From JAKFDK01 sp036676195 (lineage in GTDB: Bacteria; Bacillota; Sulfobacillia; Symbiobacteriales; ZC4RG38): a stretch of DNA of 64,000 nucleotides. Position 1 is the stretch's first letter, and each line of letters starts with the position of its first letter. The notes under the pieces are model-generated. The model searched no databases and had not been told where the DNA came from. It saw only the letters and a program-made list of their open reading frames with translations. The DNA lies in NCBI GenBank assembly GCA_036676195.1, contig JAKFDK010000040.1, positions 1 to 64,000 of the forward strand, given 5' to 3'. A program made the position numbers and the translations under genes. Shown here one piece after another: positions 25,517 through 33,593 of this stretch.

Positions 25517-26116
25517 TTAACCGCCGTGGACTGTCTCGGCGGTGAGCACTCTTCCGTCTTTGAGCCAGGCCAAAGGCTTGGAATTGAGCACTGTCCCCAA
25601 TTCCTGCACATTGCCCTCGGGCCGCAGCAATCTTGTGTGCCTGTCATGGGTCACGAGCAAGAGGACTTGGCCGTCTGTGCGCCATACGGCCTACATCGAC
25701 GGCTCCTGAAGTTTCACGGCGACTCGGCCAGAGCGGTCAAGTAGAGTGCCGTTTGGCAGCCAGAGATGACGTCCATCGGGTGACCAGCGGACGGGGGGAC
25801 CGCCTGGTTAAGGACAAGGATCGCGACACGGCCGCCGTCGTCGGAGAAGGTAACGGTGGACATTCGTGGTCGCCTGGTCATAGATGAATGGTCACCTGAG
25901 GAATCCTGGCAGGGGCTGGCTGTGGTCCTGGCGAATCAGGCCAGTTGGCTCTGACCCGATCTCTGATGGGGAACCCCCTGGGCTGTTTTGTTCGGAGGCT
26001 CGGTGTTCTGCAACCGTCCACTCCGGCTGCAGAGGCGGAGAAGGTGAGGGGCTGCACCCCGCGACGGCAATGATGAACGCCAGATAGAAATGAATCGTGT
26101 CCGGCTTCATTCGCAA
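25517..26116 (-). pseudogene. Decayed lipoprotein with WD40/TolB-like propeller repeats
   Basis: An intact lipoprotein start at ATG 26116 (KPDTIHFYLAFIIAVAGC, lipobox Cys) runs to a stop near 25892. Coding sense then continues in shifted frames: VTFSDDGGRVAILVLNQ near 25850, WSPDGRHLWLPNGTLLDRSG near 25760, a stop, then AVWRTDGQVLLLVTHDRHT and LAWLKDGRVLTAETVHGG to TAA at 25517-25519. The repeated W(S/R)xDGR/Q pattern is that of beta-propeller blades. At least two frameshifts and an internal stop mark it as dead. It probably was a secreted or membrane-anchored sensor/binding protein. Confidence 0.6.
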
Positions 26117-26275
26117 TGCCCTCCCCCCGCCGCTTGCTTTTGCTCAGGATACTGCTTCAGGTCAATCATTTCCACTGGGGGCAGCCTGTCGTGAGTGCCG
26201 CAGAGTCAGGCACGGAAAATTCTGGTCGAACCGGCCCCGGCGCCTGATGGCATACTAGCGCCGGGAGGGAGCGCC

Positions 26276-26569
26276 ATGCCACAGAGCAGCAACGGAGCCG
26301 GCAACAGCTTTACCGAACCGGCCGGCCCCCCGGCCCAGCCCACCTACCGCACCCAGGGTGCCCTGGGCGATGTACATGTGCCCAACCACACGCCCGGCCA
26401 GACGGTGGGCGGCGGACAGGGCTTTGGGATACCAGTGGAGCAAGTTCAGGACGGTGACCCGGTGCTGCCCAACACACGCCGGGCCGGGGAAGAGACCGAT
26501 TCGATGAAACTGCAGCAGCGCCAGGTTGCCTTTTTTCAAGAGGGCAAGCGGCTGCAGGAGCGGGACTGA
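26276..26569 (+). CDS. Small hydrophilic protein of unknown function
   Basis: 97 residues; ATG 26276 follows GGGAGGGAGCG, a good ribosome-binding site. Gly/Pro/Asn/Gln-rich N-terminal half (AGPPAQPTYRTQGALGDVHV; PNHTPGQTVGGGQGFGIPVE) and a charged helical end (MKLQQRQVAFFQEGKRLQER). No signal peptide or membrane helix. A terminator follows directly. The composition recalls small spore or coat-associated proteins, but I cannot place it in a family. Confidence 0.6.
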   Translation: MPQSSNGAGNSFTEPAGPPAQPTYRTQGALGDVHVPNHTPGQTVGGGQGFGIPVEQVQDGDPVLPNTRRAGEETDSMKLQQRQVAFFQEGKRLQERD

Positions 26570-26576
26570 GGGGGAG

Positions 26577-26601
26577 GCCAGCCGTGGCAACGGCTGGCTT
26601 T
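26577..26601 (+). terminator. Terminator after the small hydrophilic protein gene
   Basis: GCCAGCCGT / GGCA / ACGGCTGGC then TTT, 8 nt after the stop. The same GCCAGCCGT stem recurs in the terminator at 28594. Confidence 0.7.
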
Positions 26602-27226
26602 CCACTTGATGCACCCGACATGGGTGTCGTGGAAGAACTTCACCGGCCCGGACGTGACGCCCACTGCCAGCAGGCCACCCAGGGCCACCACCGCACGCCC
26701 ACGGTCAGGGGCGGCCAGGGTGGCGGTGTCGGTCACCAGTGTGTGCCTTGCCCATGGTTCGCAAGCCCTTCGGGGGGGTTGGCCGGGGCAAACCAGGCTG
26801 GAATCCCCGTTTCGCAGGCTGGTCTGGCACTTTTTCCACGATCCTGCAAACCTGAAGCTTGGAAATAGTGCCTGACTGCTGTGGCCGGGTCCAACCTCCA
26901 CCCTTTCCCCGCCTACCGTAGCCCGGCCGGTCCGGCAACCATTCGTGCAGGTCGTACTCCAAGCTCAGCGAGCCGGTCCACCGCCAGGCGACGACGCACC
27001 GACGTGGTGTTCTGTTTCCTTGCACGAACTTTGGCGAAGAGCCCAACTTTTCACCAGTGCGGCGCGCCACAGACACACAAAAACTCACGATTGGGCCTCC
27101 GAGGCGAGGTTCAGGCCGCTCTTTTGCCGTGCCGGTCCGGGATACCCTGCCGGGCCGCCCAACGGAACTATCTCGGCTGCCTCCAGGCCGACCCGACCCT
27201 ACCCTGCTCTGTCTACATGCCCCGCT
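26602..27226. other. Non-coding or decayed stretch
   Basis: No convincing gene. Short frames on the minus strand give protein-like bits (DTATLAAPDRGRAVVALGGL near 26700; a basic Arg-rich stretch near 26950) but they are interrupted, lack ribosome-binding sites and have no family I know. It lies next to transposon-end-like repeats, so it is probably a relic of mobile DNA or a dead gene. Confidence 0.4.
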
Positions 27227-27279
27227 TGTCCCGCATGACTTCGGGCACCTGCTGAACATGTCCCGTTTCTATAGGGATA
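27227..27279 (+). repeat. Two copies of a TGTCCCG 21-bp-type repeat
   Basis: TGTCCCGCATGACTTCGGGC at 27227 and TGTCCCGTTTCTATAGGGAT at 27259. The first matches the third copy of the array at 27588-27650 in 15 of 17 leading bases; the second matches that array's first copies over TGTCCCGTTTCT. All are in the same orientation. Confidence 0.65.
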
Positions 27280-27338
27280 CACTTTGAACCGCCTGGACAG
27301 GCGATCTGCCATTGCCCTGAACCCGGTAGCCATACAGC

Positions 27339-27375
27339 CAGGCGCCCCCGCGGCCATCAGCCGCGGGGGCGCCTG
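27339..27375. repeat. Perfect 16-bp inverted repeat (strong hairpin)
   Basis: CAGGCGCCCCCGCGGC / CATCA / GCCGCGGGGGCGCCTG. No gene ends nearby, and there is no U-tract after it (TGACGTTG). It sits between the two TGTCCCG repeat groups. Confidence 0.7.
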
Positions 27376-27587
27376 ACGTTGTCCCGGCTCCGTCCTGATA
27401 CCAGCCCTTCCCCCGAGGCATCCCTGACCACTTCTCCCTGGCCGGCCAGCCGCCGCCGGGGGTGTACATACCTCGGGGGGGTGGCACTCCTGAGAGCTGT
27501 TGGCCGTAAGGCTTGCGCACTCCCGGGTCACGGGAATTACCTTCCTGGCGCACACATCTGTGAAGACACTCCTGTTCCTGGTGCTTT

Positions 27588-27650
27588 TGTCCCGTTTCTC
27601 TTTGAAGATGTCCCGTTTCTCTTTGGACGTGTCCCGAATGACTTTGCCCG
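27588..27650 (+). repeat. Three tandem 21-bp TGTCCCG repeats
   Basis: Three head-to-tail 21-nt units: two begin TGTCCCGTTTCTCTTTG and the third TGTCCCGAATGACTTTG. With the two copies at 27227-27279 there are five units in one orientation over 420 bp. Multiple short terminal repeats of this kind occur at ends of IS21-type elements, but no intact transposase is present. The flanking 27280-27587 carries no gene. Confidence 0.7.
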
Positions 27651-27786
27651 GGTCCGTTGCCACCCCAGATCAACTGACCTGTCCATTACAACCTCCAAAG
27701 CCGCTCAATACACTGATCTCGATTTTGACAACAGGAGGGGTACCTCAAACGGTCTTCGAAGATACAGAGACAAGGGAGGTCAGGTG

Positions 27787-28095
27787 ATGCATTACATCTT
27801 AACCTTCATTGTTATTGCTTGTGTTCTAGTCAGCTACATTCTGTTCTTTCACCGGCAGATCAATATTTTAGTCGAACGCAAAGAACACATCCCTTCGAGC
27901 GGCCGGCACACTGACCCGTCATGCTGGGCCGATACCCGAGTGTGCAATCGAAAGTGGATGAATATATCCCACGCTGGTGGCCGTCATTACAGAATTGACT
28001 TTTATACATACCGAAAGGTCAATCCAGGCATGCAAGTGACACTTCGCCAGTGGGGCGAAACATGGCGTTTACAGGGCCGACCCCGTAATCCGTGA
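27787..28095 (+). CDS. AT-rich small single-pass membrane protein
   Basis: 102 residues, ATG 27787 with GGGAGGTCAGG upstream. An N-terminal membrane helix (YILTFIVIACVLVSYILFF) is followed by a basic, aromatic soluble part with three Cys (SCWADTRVCNRKW) and many Arg/Tyr. Codon choice is clearly more AT-rich than all neighbours, and it sits next to repeat arrays, which suggests recent transfer. No family recognised; it could be cargo of a lost mobile element. Confidence 0.55.
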   Translation: MHYILTFIVIACVLVSYILFFHRQINILVERKEHIPSSGRHTDPSCWADTRVCNRKWMNISHAGGRHYRIDFYTYRKVNPGMQVTLRQWGETWRLQGRPRNP

Positions 28096-28175
28096 TTTGC
28101 GCTGGCATGTCGGAACGCCGGAATGACATTCGGTAACCTTGCGATGTGCAGATCTTTAGCTTTTACCGAAATGTA

Positions 28176-28206
28176 TTGACGAAAGGGGTGCGCGGGCATT
28201 TATCAT
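28176..28206 (+). promoter_or_regulatory. Putative promoter for the EthD-like gene
   Basis: TTGACG (28176-28181) and TATCAT (28201-28206), with a long 19-nt spacer, 60 nt before the start codon. Confidence 0.35.
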
Positions 28207-28265
28207 ATTAGGCGCAACTGTCATGATCACAGGGTTTCAAATCTGATTGCTGAGGTGTTATTCCA

Positions 28266-28574
28266 ATGGTCGTAGTATCGATTTGCTATAAGCAAGGGGT
28301 CAGATTCGACACCGAGTATTACTTCAACCAGCACATGCCCATGGCCGACCGGATTCTCAAGCCGCTGGGATTGCAGCGGTCGGAAGTGCGCACCCTGGTT
28401 GGTACTGCCGCCGGGGGTGAGGCCCCCTATCAGGCGATCGCCAGCCTCTATTTCGAGTCCCAGGAGGCGTTCCAGGCCGCCTTCCGCGATCCAAGCATGA
28501 AAGAGATGACCCGAGATATCAAGAATTTCTACGACGGCGCCCCCGAGATCTGGATCGGGAAAGTAGCGCTGTAA
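28266..28574 (+). CDS. EthD-family dimeric alpha/beta-barrel protein
   Basis: 102 residues, the standard EthD size. Family features: the opening strand VVVSICYKQGVRFDTEYYFN, the H-x-P/M element QHMPMADRILKPLGLQR, and the edge strand IASLYFESQEAFQAAFRDPS. These small ferredoxin-like-fold proteins dimerise; some accompany ether or polyketide degradation, most are uncharacterised. It is a stand-alone gene with its own promoter candidate and terminator. Confidence 0.85.
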   Translation: MVVVSICYKQGVRFDTEYYFNQHMPMADRILKPLGLQRSEVRTLVGTAAGGEAPYQAIASLYFESQEAFQAAFRDPSMKEMTRDIKNFYDGAPEIWIGKVAL

Positions 28575-28593
28575 AAATACCCATGACCCGGAG

Positions 28594-28625
28594 GAGGCCA
28601 GCCGTCACCACGGCTGGCCTCTGGC
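28594..28625 (+). terminator. Terminator of the EthD-like gene
   Basis: GAGGCCAGCCGT / CACC / ACGGCTGGCCTC, a perfect 12-bp stem 19 nt past the stop. The U-tract is short. Confidence 0.7.
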
Positions 28626-28713
28626 CGCGTTAACCCCCGCCACAGTCGGACGTGCGGCAGGGCCGGCCGGGCACAAGTGTAAATCGGTCCGCTGGCCCTG
28701 AGGTTCAAGCGTG

Positions 28714-28719
28714 TATAAT
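28714..28719 (+). promoter_or_regulatory. TATAAT -10 element
   Basis: A perfect -10 hexamer 34 nt before the start of the copper-amine-oxidase-N-domain gene; no recognisable -35. Confidence 0.4.
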
Positions 28720-28752
28720 AAAGGGAATCATAGCCACGTAGGAGGGTCTGGC

Positions 28753-30018
28753 ATGGCGCGGGTTTGGGCCGGGCTGGCGGCGGCGTTGCTGCTGGTCATG
28801 CCGGCCACCGGGTACGGAGCCGGGGCTGTCGGGGCCGGGGCTGCCGGCACCGGCGAGATCAGGCTGCAGATCGGCAGCCACCTGGCCGAACAGAATGGCG
28901 CGGCCTTTACCCTCGATTTGCCCCCGCAAATTGTCGACGGGCGGACCCTGGTGCCGTTACGCTTTCTGGCCGAGGCACTGGGGGCGAGCCTGCAATGGGA
29001 GAGCCAGGAGCAACGCATCACCGTCAGCGCCGGCCCCCGGACCATCGTGCTGTGGGCGGGCCGCCGGGAAGCCCTGGTGGGCAGCCTGGTCTATAAGCTG
29101 GATGTTGCGCCCTTGGTGGTGAACGGCCACACGCTGGTGCCTCTGCGCTTCCTGACCGAACACCTTGGCGCCCGGGTGGAGTGGAATGAGGCGGATCAGT
29201 CCCTGCTGATCGCCCGGGGCGTCCAGCCGGCTGCACCCCGGCCGGGCTGGCTCACCGGCACCGCCACCGACGAACGGGGCGCCCCTCTGGCCGGCGTGAC
29301 GGTGACGGCCACTGCCCCCGGTGCCGCCCCGGGGCAGACTACCTATACAACGGAAACTGACCGCCAGGGGCAGTTCGCCCTGGCGTTGCCCGACGGGTTC
29401 TACACAGTGACAGCCCGGGTCAGCGTGGCGTACCACGGGGAACAATATCGGTTCGCCCTGCACCCGCCGGGTGGCGATGACGGCAGTTACCACCCATCCC
29501 GGCCGGGTATCGTCCGGAATTACGTCTGGCAACTGAGCGGGCGGTCGGCCGGGGCGGCGGCCCCCGCCACCGCGGCGCCCAGCGATTCCGGCGGTACCCT
29601 GTACCTGCTGGGCCAGGACCCGCAGGATGCCCGCCGCCTGCTGCAACTCCCTGCCGGCGCCAGCGTGGAAGTCCGGCTGACCCCGGTCGGCCCGCTGGTG
29701 GACGGCAGCCCGGGCCAACTGCTGACCTGGCGGCAGCAGTTCAGCCAGCAGACCCTGAACGCCCACCCGCTGCGCGACCGGACCTGGCCGGACATTCCGC
29801 CCGGACAATACACGGCGGTGGCCCGGCTGCTGGCGCCGGACGGCACCGTCCGCCCGCTGTACGTGGCGGCCGGTGCCACGGCTGAACTGGCCGCGGTGGC
29901 GTTGCTGCGCTTTCCGCCTCGCCAGACCGTCTCCCCCGGACCCGGCGTGCCCGCCGGCGGTGTGGAGCCGGTGACACTGTACCTGCTGGACACTGCCCCC
30001 AACGAAGCTGGAGAGTGA
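28753..30018 (+). CDS. Secreted protein with copper amine oxidase N-terminal domains and CarboxypepD-like domain
   Basis: 421 residues; ATG 28753 follows TAGGAGGG. Signal peptide (WAGLAAALLLVMPATGYGAG), then two copies of the CuAO-N1/stalk domain (IVDGRTLVPLRFLAEALGAS; LVVNGHTLVPLRFLTEHLGA, residues ~40-160). A carboxypeptidase-regulatory-like beta sandwich follows (LTGTATDERGAPLAGVTVTA, ~170-260) and then a Pro-rich C-terminal half of unknown fold. CuAO-N domains in Bacillota decorate secreted cell-wall proteins and do not imply oxidase activity. It overlaps the downstream methyltransferase start by 1 nt. Confidence 0.85.
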   Translation: MARVWAGLAAALLLVMPATGYGAGAVGAGAAGTGEIRLQIGSHLAEQNGAAFTLDLPPQIVDGRTLVPLRFLAEALGASLQWESQEQRITVSAGPRTIVLWAGRREALVGSLVYKLDVAPLVVNGHTLVPLRFLTEHLGARVEWNEADQSLLIARGVQPAAPRPGWLTGTATDERGAPLAGVTVTATAPGAAPGQTTYTTETDRQGQFALALPDGFYTVTARVSVAYHGEQYRFALHPPGGDDGSYHPSRPGIVRNYVWQLSGRSAGAAAPATAAPSDSGGTLYLLGQDPQDARRLLQLPAGASVEVRLTPVGPLVDGSPGQLLTWRQQFSQQTLNAHPLRDRTWPDIPPGQYTAVARLLAPDGTVRPLYVAAGATAELAAVALLRFPPRQTVSPGPGVPAGGVEPVTLYLLDTAPNEAGE

Positions 30019-31097
30019 TGGCGCCCATGCCCCTGTACATTGGTTCCTGCCAGCCTGATTACACCCGTTTTGCCACCGCCGAGATCCGCAGCCTGGACCC
30101 CGCAGCCGGGGAAATCAAACCCCTGTCGGCGGGCGTCTGCCTGTTCGAGGCGCCCGCCGAATTCCCCCGGCGGGCGGCGGAACGCCCCCCGGTCTTTTTG
30201 CGCCACCTGCACCCGGTGGGGGCCGAGGTGACCACAACCGACGACGGGCCGGCCGATATCGCCCTGCTGGCCGCGGCGGCCTGGGATCTGCTGGCCACGG
30301 CCGGCTGGCCGGCCGGAACGGCGGTGGCGGTACAGGTCCGGCGGGTCGGAGCCGGGGCCGGTGCCACCCGTTTTGCCATCAAAGAGGCGCTGGACCCGGT
30401 GCTGCTGCAGCAGGGGGCGGTGCCGGTCACCCGCGGGGCGGCGGCGGTGGTTTCGGTCACGCTGGTGGGGAAGCGGGCCTATCTGGGCCTCAGCACCCCG
30501 GCGGACAACCTGTCGCCATGGCCGGGCGGCGAGGTGCATTACCAGCGGGATGGGGCGGTTTCCCGGGCGGGTCATAAACTGGAGGAGGCCCTGGAAGTGT
30601 TTGGACTGGTGCTGCGGTCAGGCTGGCAGGCCCTGGACCTGGGCGCCGCTCCCGGCGGCTGGACCCAGGTGCTGCTGCAGCACGGCCTTCAGGTCATCGC
30701 CGTCGATCCGGCCGAGCTGGACCCAAGCCTGCGCGGCCAGCCCGGGCTCACCTACCGGCAGCAGAATGCCCGCGATGTGGCCGTGGCCGAGAACAGCCTG
30801 GACCTGCTCACCTGTGACATGAACTGGGACCCCTATCCCACCGCCCGCCTGGTGGCGGACAAGGCCGCCGCCGGATTGCGGCCGGGCGGCCAGGGGCTGC
30901 TGACGGTAAAACTGCCCCAGGGCCGCCCCACCCGCACCTACAAGGAGGTCGGGCACATCCTGGCCGGCCGCGGCCTGCAGGTCGAGCGGGTCAAACAGCT
31001 TTACCATAACCGGGACGAAGTGACCCTGTGGTTCAGCCGGCCGGCGCTGCCGCCCGCCAATCCGCCCGCCAACCCGTCCGGAAAGGCGGACACCTGA
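30018..31097 (+). CDS. RlmM/FtsJ-like 2'-O-ribose rRNA methyltransferase
   Basis: 359 residues from ATG 30018 (TGATG overlap with the previous stop; ATG 30027 also possible). The N-terminal half resembles a THUMP-like/RlmM front domain. The FtsJ domain carries LDLGAAPGGWTQVLLQHGLQ (SAM motif I), the catalytic-type K-D-K series in FAIKEALD, LTCDMNWDP and LLTVKLPQG. It likely methylates a ribose in rRNA; the exact nucleotide is uncertain. It ends 70 nt before a strong terminator. Confidence 0.82.
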   Translation: MAPMPLYIGSCQPDYTRFATAEIRSLDPAAGEIKPLSAGVCLFEAPAEFPRRAAERPPVFLRHLHPVGAEVTTTDDGPADIALLAAAAWDLLATAGWPAGTAVAVQVRRVGAGAGATRFAIKEALDPVLLQQGAVPVTRGAAAVVSVTLVGKRAYLGLSTPADNLSPWPGGEVHYQRDGAVSRAGHKLEEALEVFGLVLRSGWQALDLGAAPGGWTQVLLQHGLQVIAVDPAELDPSLRGQPGLTYRQQNARDVAVAENSLDLLTCDMNWDPYPTARLVADKAAAGLRPGGQGLLTVKLPQGRPTRTYKEVGHILAGRGLQVERVKQLYHNRDEVTLWFSRPALPPANPPANPSGKADT

Positions 31098-31168
31098 CCG
31101 AATGCCCGGACGGCCCGGGCCGTGTTGCCGAATCTGCCCCCCGGCCGTACCCGCATCGGAAAGCGAAT

Positions 31169-31206
31169 GTAGCAAGAGCCGTGCCTGTTGGCACGGCTCT
31201 TGCTAC
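31169..31206. terminator. Strong hairpin between the methyltransferase and acyl-CoA ligase genes
   Basis: GTAGCAAGAGCCGTGCC / TGTT / GGCACGGCTCTTGCTAC, a perfect 17-bp stem followed by CTGTTTG. It lies 40 nt before the next start codon, so it may terminate the upstream operon or regulate entry into the ligase gene. Confidence 0.75.
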
Positions 31207-31245
31207 CTGTTTGAGCGACAGAGGCACGTAAAGGGGGCAGGCTCC

Positions 31246-32952
31246 ATGTCAACGAACCTGGCGGAGCGCCCGTGGCTCCAGTACTATGAGCCGAATGTTC
31301 GGCCAGTCGTGGATATCCCGGCAGAACCACTGTACCACTTCCTCGATCGTACAGCCGCCGCACTTCCCAACCACCAGGCGACCCTTTTCGTGAATGCCCG
31401 CATGACCTATGGCGAGCTCAAGCTCCAGGCCGATGCCTTTGCCGCCGCCCTGGCCAATTTGGGCGTCAAACCAGGCGACCGGGTGGCCATCATGCTGCCC
31501 AACTGCCCCCAGGCGGTAGTGGCCTTTTACGGAGCCATGAAGGCCGGGGCCATTGTGGTCATGACCAACCCGCTGTATGTGGAGCGGGAATTGGAACACC
31601 AGATGAACGACAGCGGGGCCGAGACGCTCATTTACCTGGACCTTTTGCACCCGCGGGTTGCCTCGGTATTTCCGAAGACAGGACTCAAGCGTCTGATCGT
31701 CACCTCGATCCGCGATGCCCTGCGTTTTCCGCTGAATCTACTCTACCCCCTGAAGGCCCGCCGGGAAGGGCATAACCTGAACGTGCCTACTGCCCCCCAC
31801 CTGTACCGCATGCGGGAGTTACTGGCCAGGCACAAGGGCGCAAGCATCCCGGACCTGCGGCCGGGCTTCGACGATGTCGCCTTACTGCAGTACACCGGCG
31901 GCACCACCGGATTGGCCAAGGGGGCGATGCTGAGCCACCGGAACCTGGTCAGCAACGTGTTGCAGGTCCGGGAGTGGATGGGCAAGCCGGCTATGGGCAC
32001 CGAGCGCATGCTGGCCGTAATGCCGTTCTTCCACGTGTACGGGCTGACAGTCTGCCTGAACCTGGCGGTAGCCATTGGCGCCACATTGATCCTGGTGCCC
32101 AAGTTTGAACTGGTCAGCGTTCTGAAGCTGATCCAGGAGCATAAGGCCACTTACTTCCCCGGTGCCCCGACCATCTATGTGGCCATTAACAACTATCCGG
32201 AAGTAAACAAGTATGACCTGCATTCCATCAAGGCGTGCATCAGCGGTGCCGCCGCCCTGCCGGTGGAAGTGCAGACCCGGTTTGAACAGCTCAGCGGCGG
32301 GCGGCTGGTGGAAGGCTACGGTCTGACGGAAGCCTCGCCGGTAACGCACTGCACCCCCCTCAGCGGATTGGGCAAGACCGGCACCATTGGTGTACCGTTG
32401 CCCAATACGGAGATGCGGGTGGTGGATGTGGAAACCGGCACGGCAGATATAGAGCCCGGGCAGGAAGGCGAGCTTTGCATCCGGGGCCCGCAGGTGATGC
32501 TGGGCTACTGGAACCGGCCGGAAGAAACGGCCGCCGTGCTGCGGGACGGGTGGCTGCATACGGGAGATATTGTCCGGGTAGACGACCAGGGCTTTACATC
32601 GGTGGTGGACCGGAAGAAGGAAATGATCATTGCCGGCGGCTTCAACATTTACCCCCGCGAGGTAGAGGAGGTCCTCTACGAGCACCCGGCTGTTCAGGAA
32701 GCAGTGGCGGTGGGTGTGCCGGACGAGTACCGGGGCGAAACGGTCAAGGCGTTCGTTGTGCTCAAGCCGGGGGCGCAGGCCACCCCGGAAGAAATCATCG
32801 CCTTTTGCCGGGACGAGCGCATGGCCAAATACAAGGCCCCGACCCAGGTGGAATTCCGTACCGAACTGCCCAAGTCCCTGATCGGCAAGATCCTGCGGCG
32901 CGTGCTGCGCGAAGAAGAACTGGCACGCCGCAGTAGCGTCGGGGGCGGATGA
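31246..32952 (+). CDS. fadD: Long-chain fatty acid-CoA ligase
   Basis: 568 residues; ATG 31246 follows GGGGGCAGG. The ANL-superfamily core is complete: P-loop YTGGTTGLAKGAMLSHRN, A5 VEGYGLTEASPVTH, A7/A8 LHTGDIVRVDDQGF and DRKKEMIIAGGFNIYPREVE, and the C-terminal catalytic Lys in KSLIGKILRR. It activates fatty acids to acyl-CoA via acyl-AMP at the membrane or in the cytosol. Its stop overlaps an ATG (ATGA) of a following small frame, and acyl-CoA ligase and dehydrogenase genes lie elsewhere in the window. Confidence 0.93.
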   Translation: MSTNLAERPWLQYYEPNVRPVVDIPAEPLYHFLDRTAAALPNHQATLFVNARMTYGELKLQADAFAAALANLGVKPGDRVAIMLPNCPQAVVAFYGAMKAGAIVVMTNPLYVERELEHQMNDSGAETLIYLDLLHPRVASVFPKTGLKRLIVTSIRDALRFPLNLLYPLKARREGHNLNVPTAPHLYRMRELLARHKGASIPDLRPGFDDVALLQYTGGTTGLAKGAMLSHRNLVSNVLQVREWMGKPAMGTERMLAVMPFFHVYGLTVCLNLAVAIGATLILVPKFELVSVLKLIQEHKATYFPGAPTIYVAINNYPEVNKYDLHSIKACISGAAALPVEVQTRFEQLSGGRLVEGYGLTEASPVTHCTPLSGLGKTGTIGVPLPNTEMRVVDVETGTADIEPGQEGELCIRGPQVMLGYWNRPEETAAVLRDGWLHTGDIVRVDDQGFTSVVDRKKEMIIAGGFNIYPREVEEVLYEHPAVQEAVAVGVPDEYRGETVKAFVVLKPGAQATPEEIIAFCRDERMAKYKAPTQVEFRTELPKSLIGKILRRVLREEELARRSSVGGG

Positions 32953-33284
32953 CCGCACGACAGGTCGGAGTAGGTGGCAAAATGAAAGCTGAACACTGGC
33001 TGGCAGTCCATTCGCTGTCGCCGGGCCGCTACCTGGTGCTGCTGCATATCCCGGCGGGCGAATCAGCTCTGGAGATTCAATGGGTCGTCGCCAACGGCCG
33101 GATCGAATCGACCTGGACGCGCCGATTATCGACCCCCCGGCAGGCGCACACTATCCCCAGTCGCGGGAGGGTAACGACTTGGCACGTGACAGGAAGCGGC
33201 CCGAGCGGGTTGCGACCCGGCAGTCCGGCCTCCGGCGGGTCGGGTGCCCTGCGGAGGTACAGCCGGAACCATCGGCACCGGTGA
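32949..33284 (+). CDS. Possible small ORF coupled to fadD (doubtful downstream half)
   Basis: 111 codons starting at ATG 32949, overlapping the fadD stop; a second ATG at 32982 also fits. The first ~55 residues look like protein (EHWLAVHSLSPGRYLVLLHI; SALEIQWVVANGRIESTW). The rest is Ser/Gly/Arg-rich and competes with the frame of the DUF5665 gene from 33080. Either a short gene, or a gene frameshifted into the next frame near 33080-33110. Its stop forms a GTGA overlap with a possible GTG start at 33281. Confidence 0.35.
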   Translation: MTARQVGVGGKMKAEHWLAVHSLSPGRYLVLLHIPAGESALEIQWVVANGRIESTWTRRLSTPRQAHTIPSRGRVTTWHVTGSGPSGLRPGSPASGGSGALRRYSRNHRHR

Positions 33285-33562
33285 CGCCACCGGCCCTGCA
33301 GCAGCAAATCGAGCAGTTGACCCGGGCGGTGGAACGGTGGAATATTGGGGACTACGTTGCCCTCATGCACCAGCCCTGGAAACTGATGGGGTATAACTTC
33401 GTTGCCGGCGTCGCCCGGGGCGTGGGCATTGCCTTCGGGTTCACAGTGGTGACGGCGATTATCCTGAAAGTGCTGTCGTCGGCCCTGGTCAGCAATATTC
33501 CGGTTCTGGGACAGTTCATCGCCGAAATCGTATCCCTGGTGCGTATGAATCTCCGGCCGTAG
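33080..33562 (+). CDS. DUF5665 membrane protein
   Basis: Up to 160 residues from ATG 33080 (GGAG 5 nt upstream). The recognisable domain is residues ~70-155: ALQQQIEQLTRAVERWNIGD, YVALMHQPWKLMGYNFVAGV, then one long membrane helix GVGIAFGFTVVTAIILKVLS and IPVLGQFIAEIVSLV. DUF5665 proteins of Bacillota are about 95-110 residues, so the true start may be GTG 33281, which overlaps the preceding frame's stop. Function unknown; it precedes the yteA-like gene, fitting a sporulation or envelope context. Confidence 0.75.
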   Translation: MGRRQRPDRIDLDAPIIDPPAGAHYPQSREGNDLARDRKRPERVATRQSGLRRVGCPAEVQPEPSAPVTPPALQQQIEQLTRAVERWNIGDYVALMHQPWKLMGYNFVAGVARGVGIAFGFTVVTAIILKVLSSALVSNIPVLGQFIAEIVSLVRMNLRP

Positions 33563-33593
33563 CCATTTCCGCCGAGTACAGGGGGGACGTACC

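Noticed and set aside
26536..26736. Minus-strand frame with DTATLAAPDRGRAVVALGGL
   Set aside because: It would run through the terminator hairpin and the preceding gene's 3' end, has a poor start region and no recognised family.
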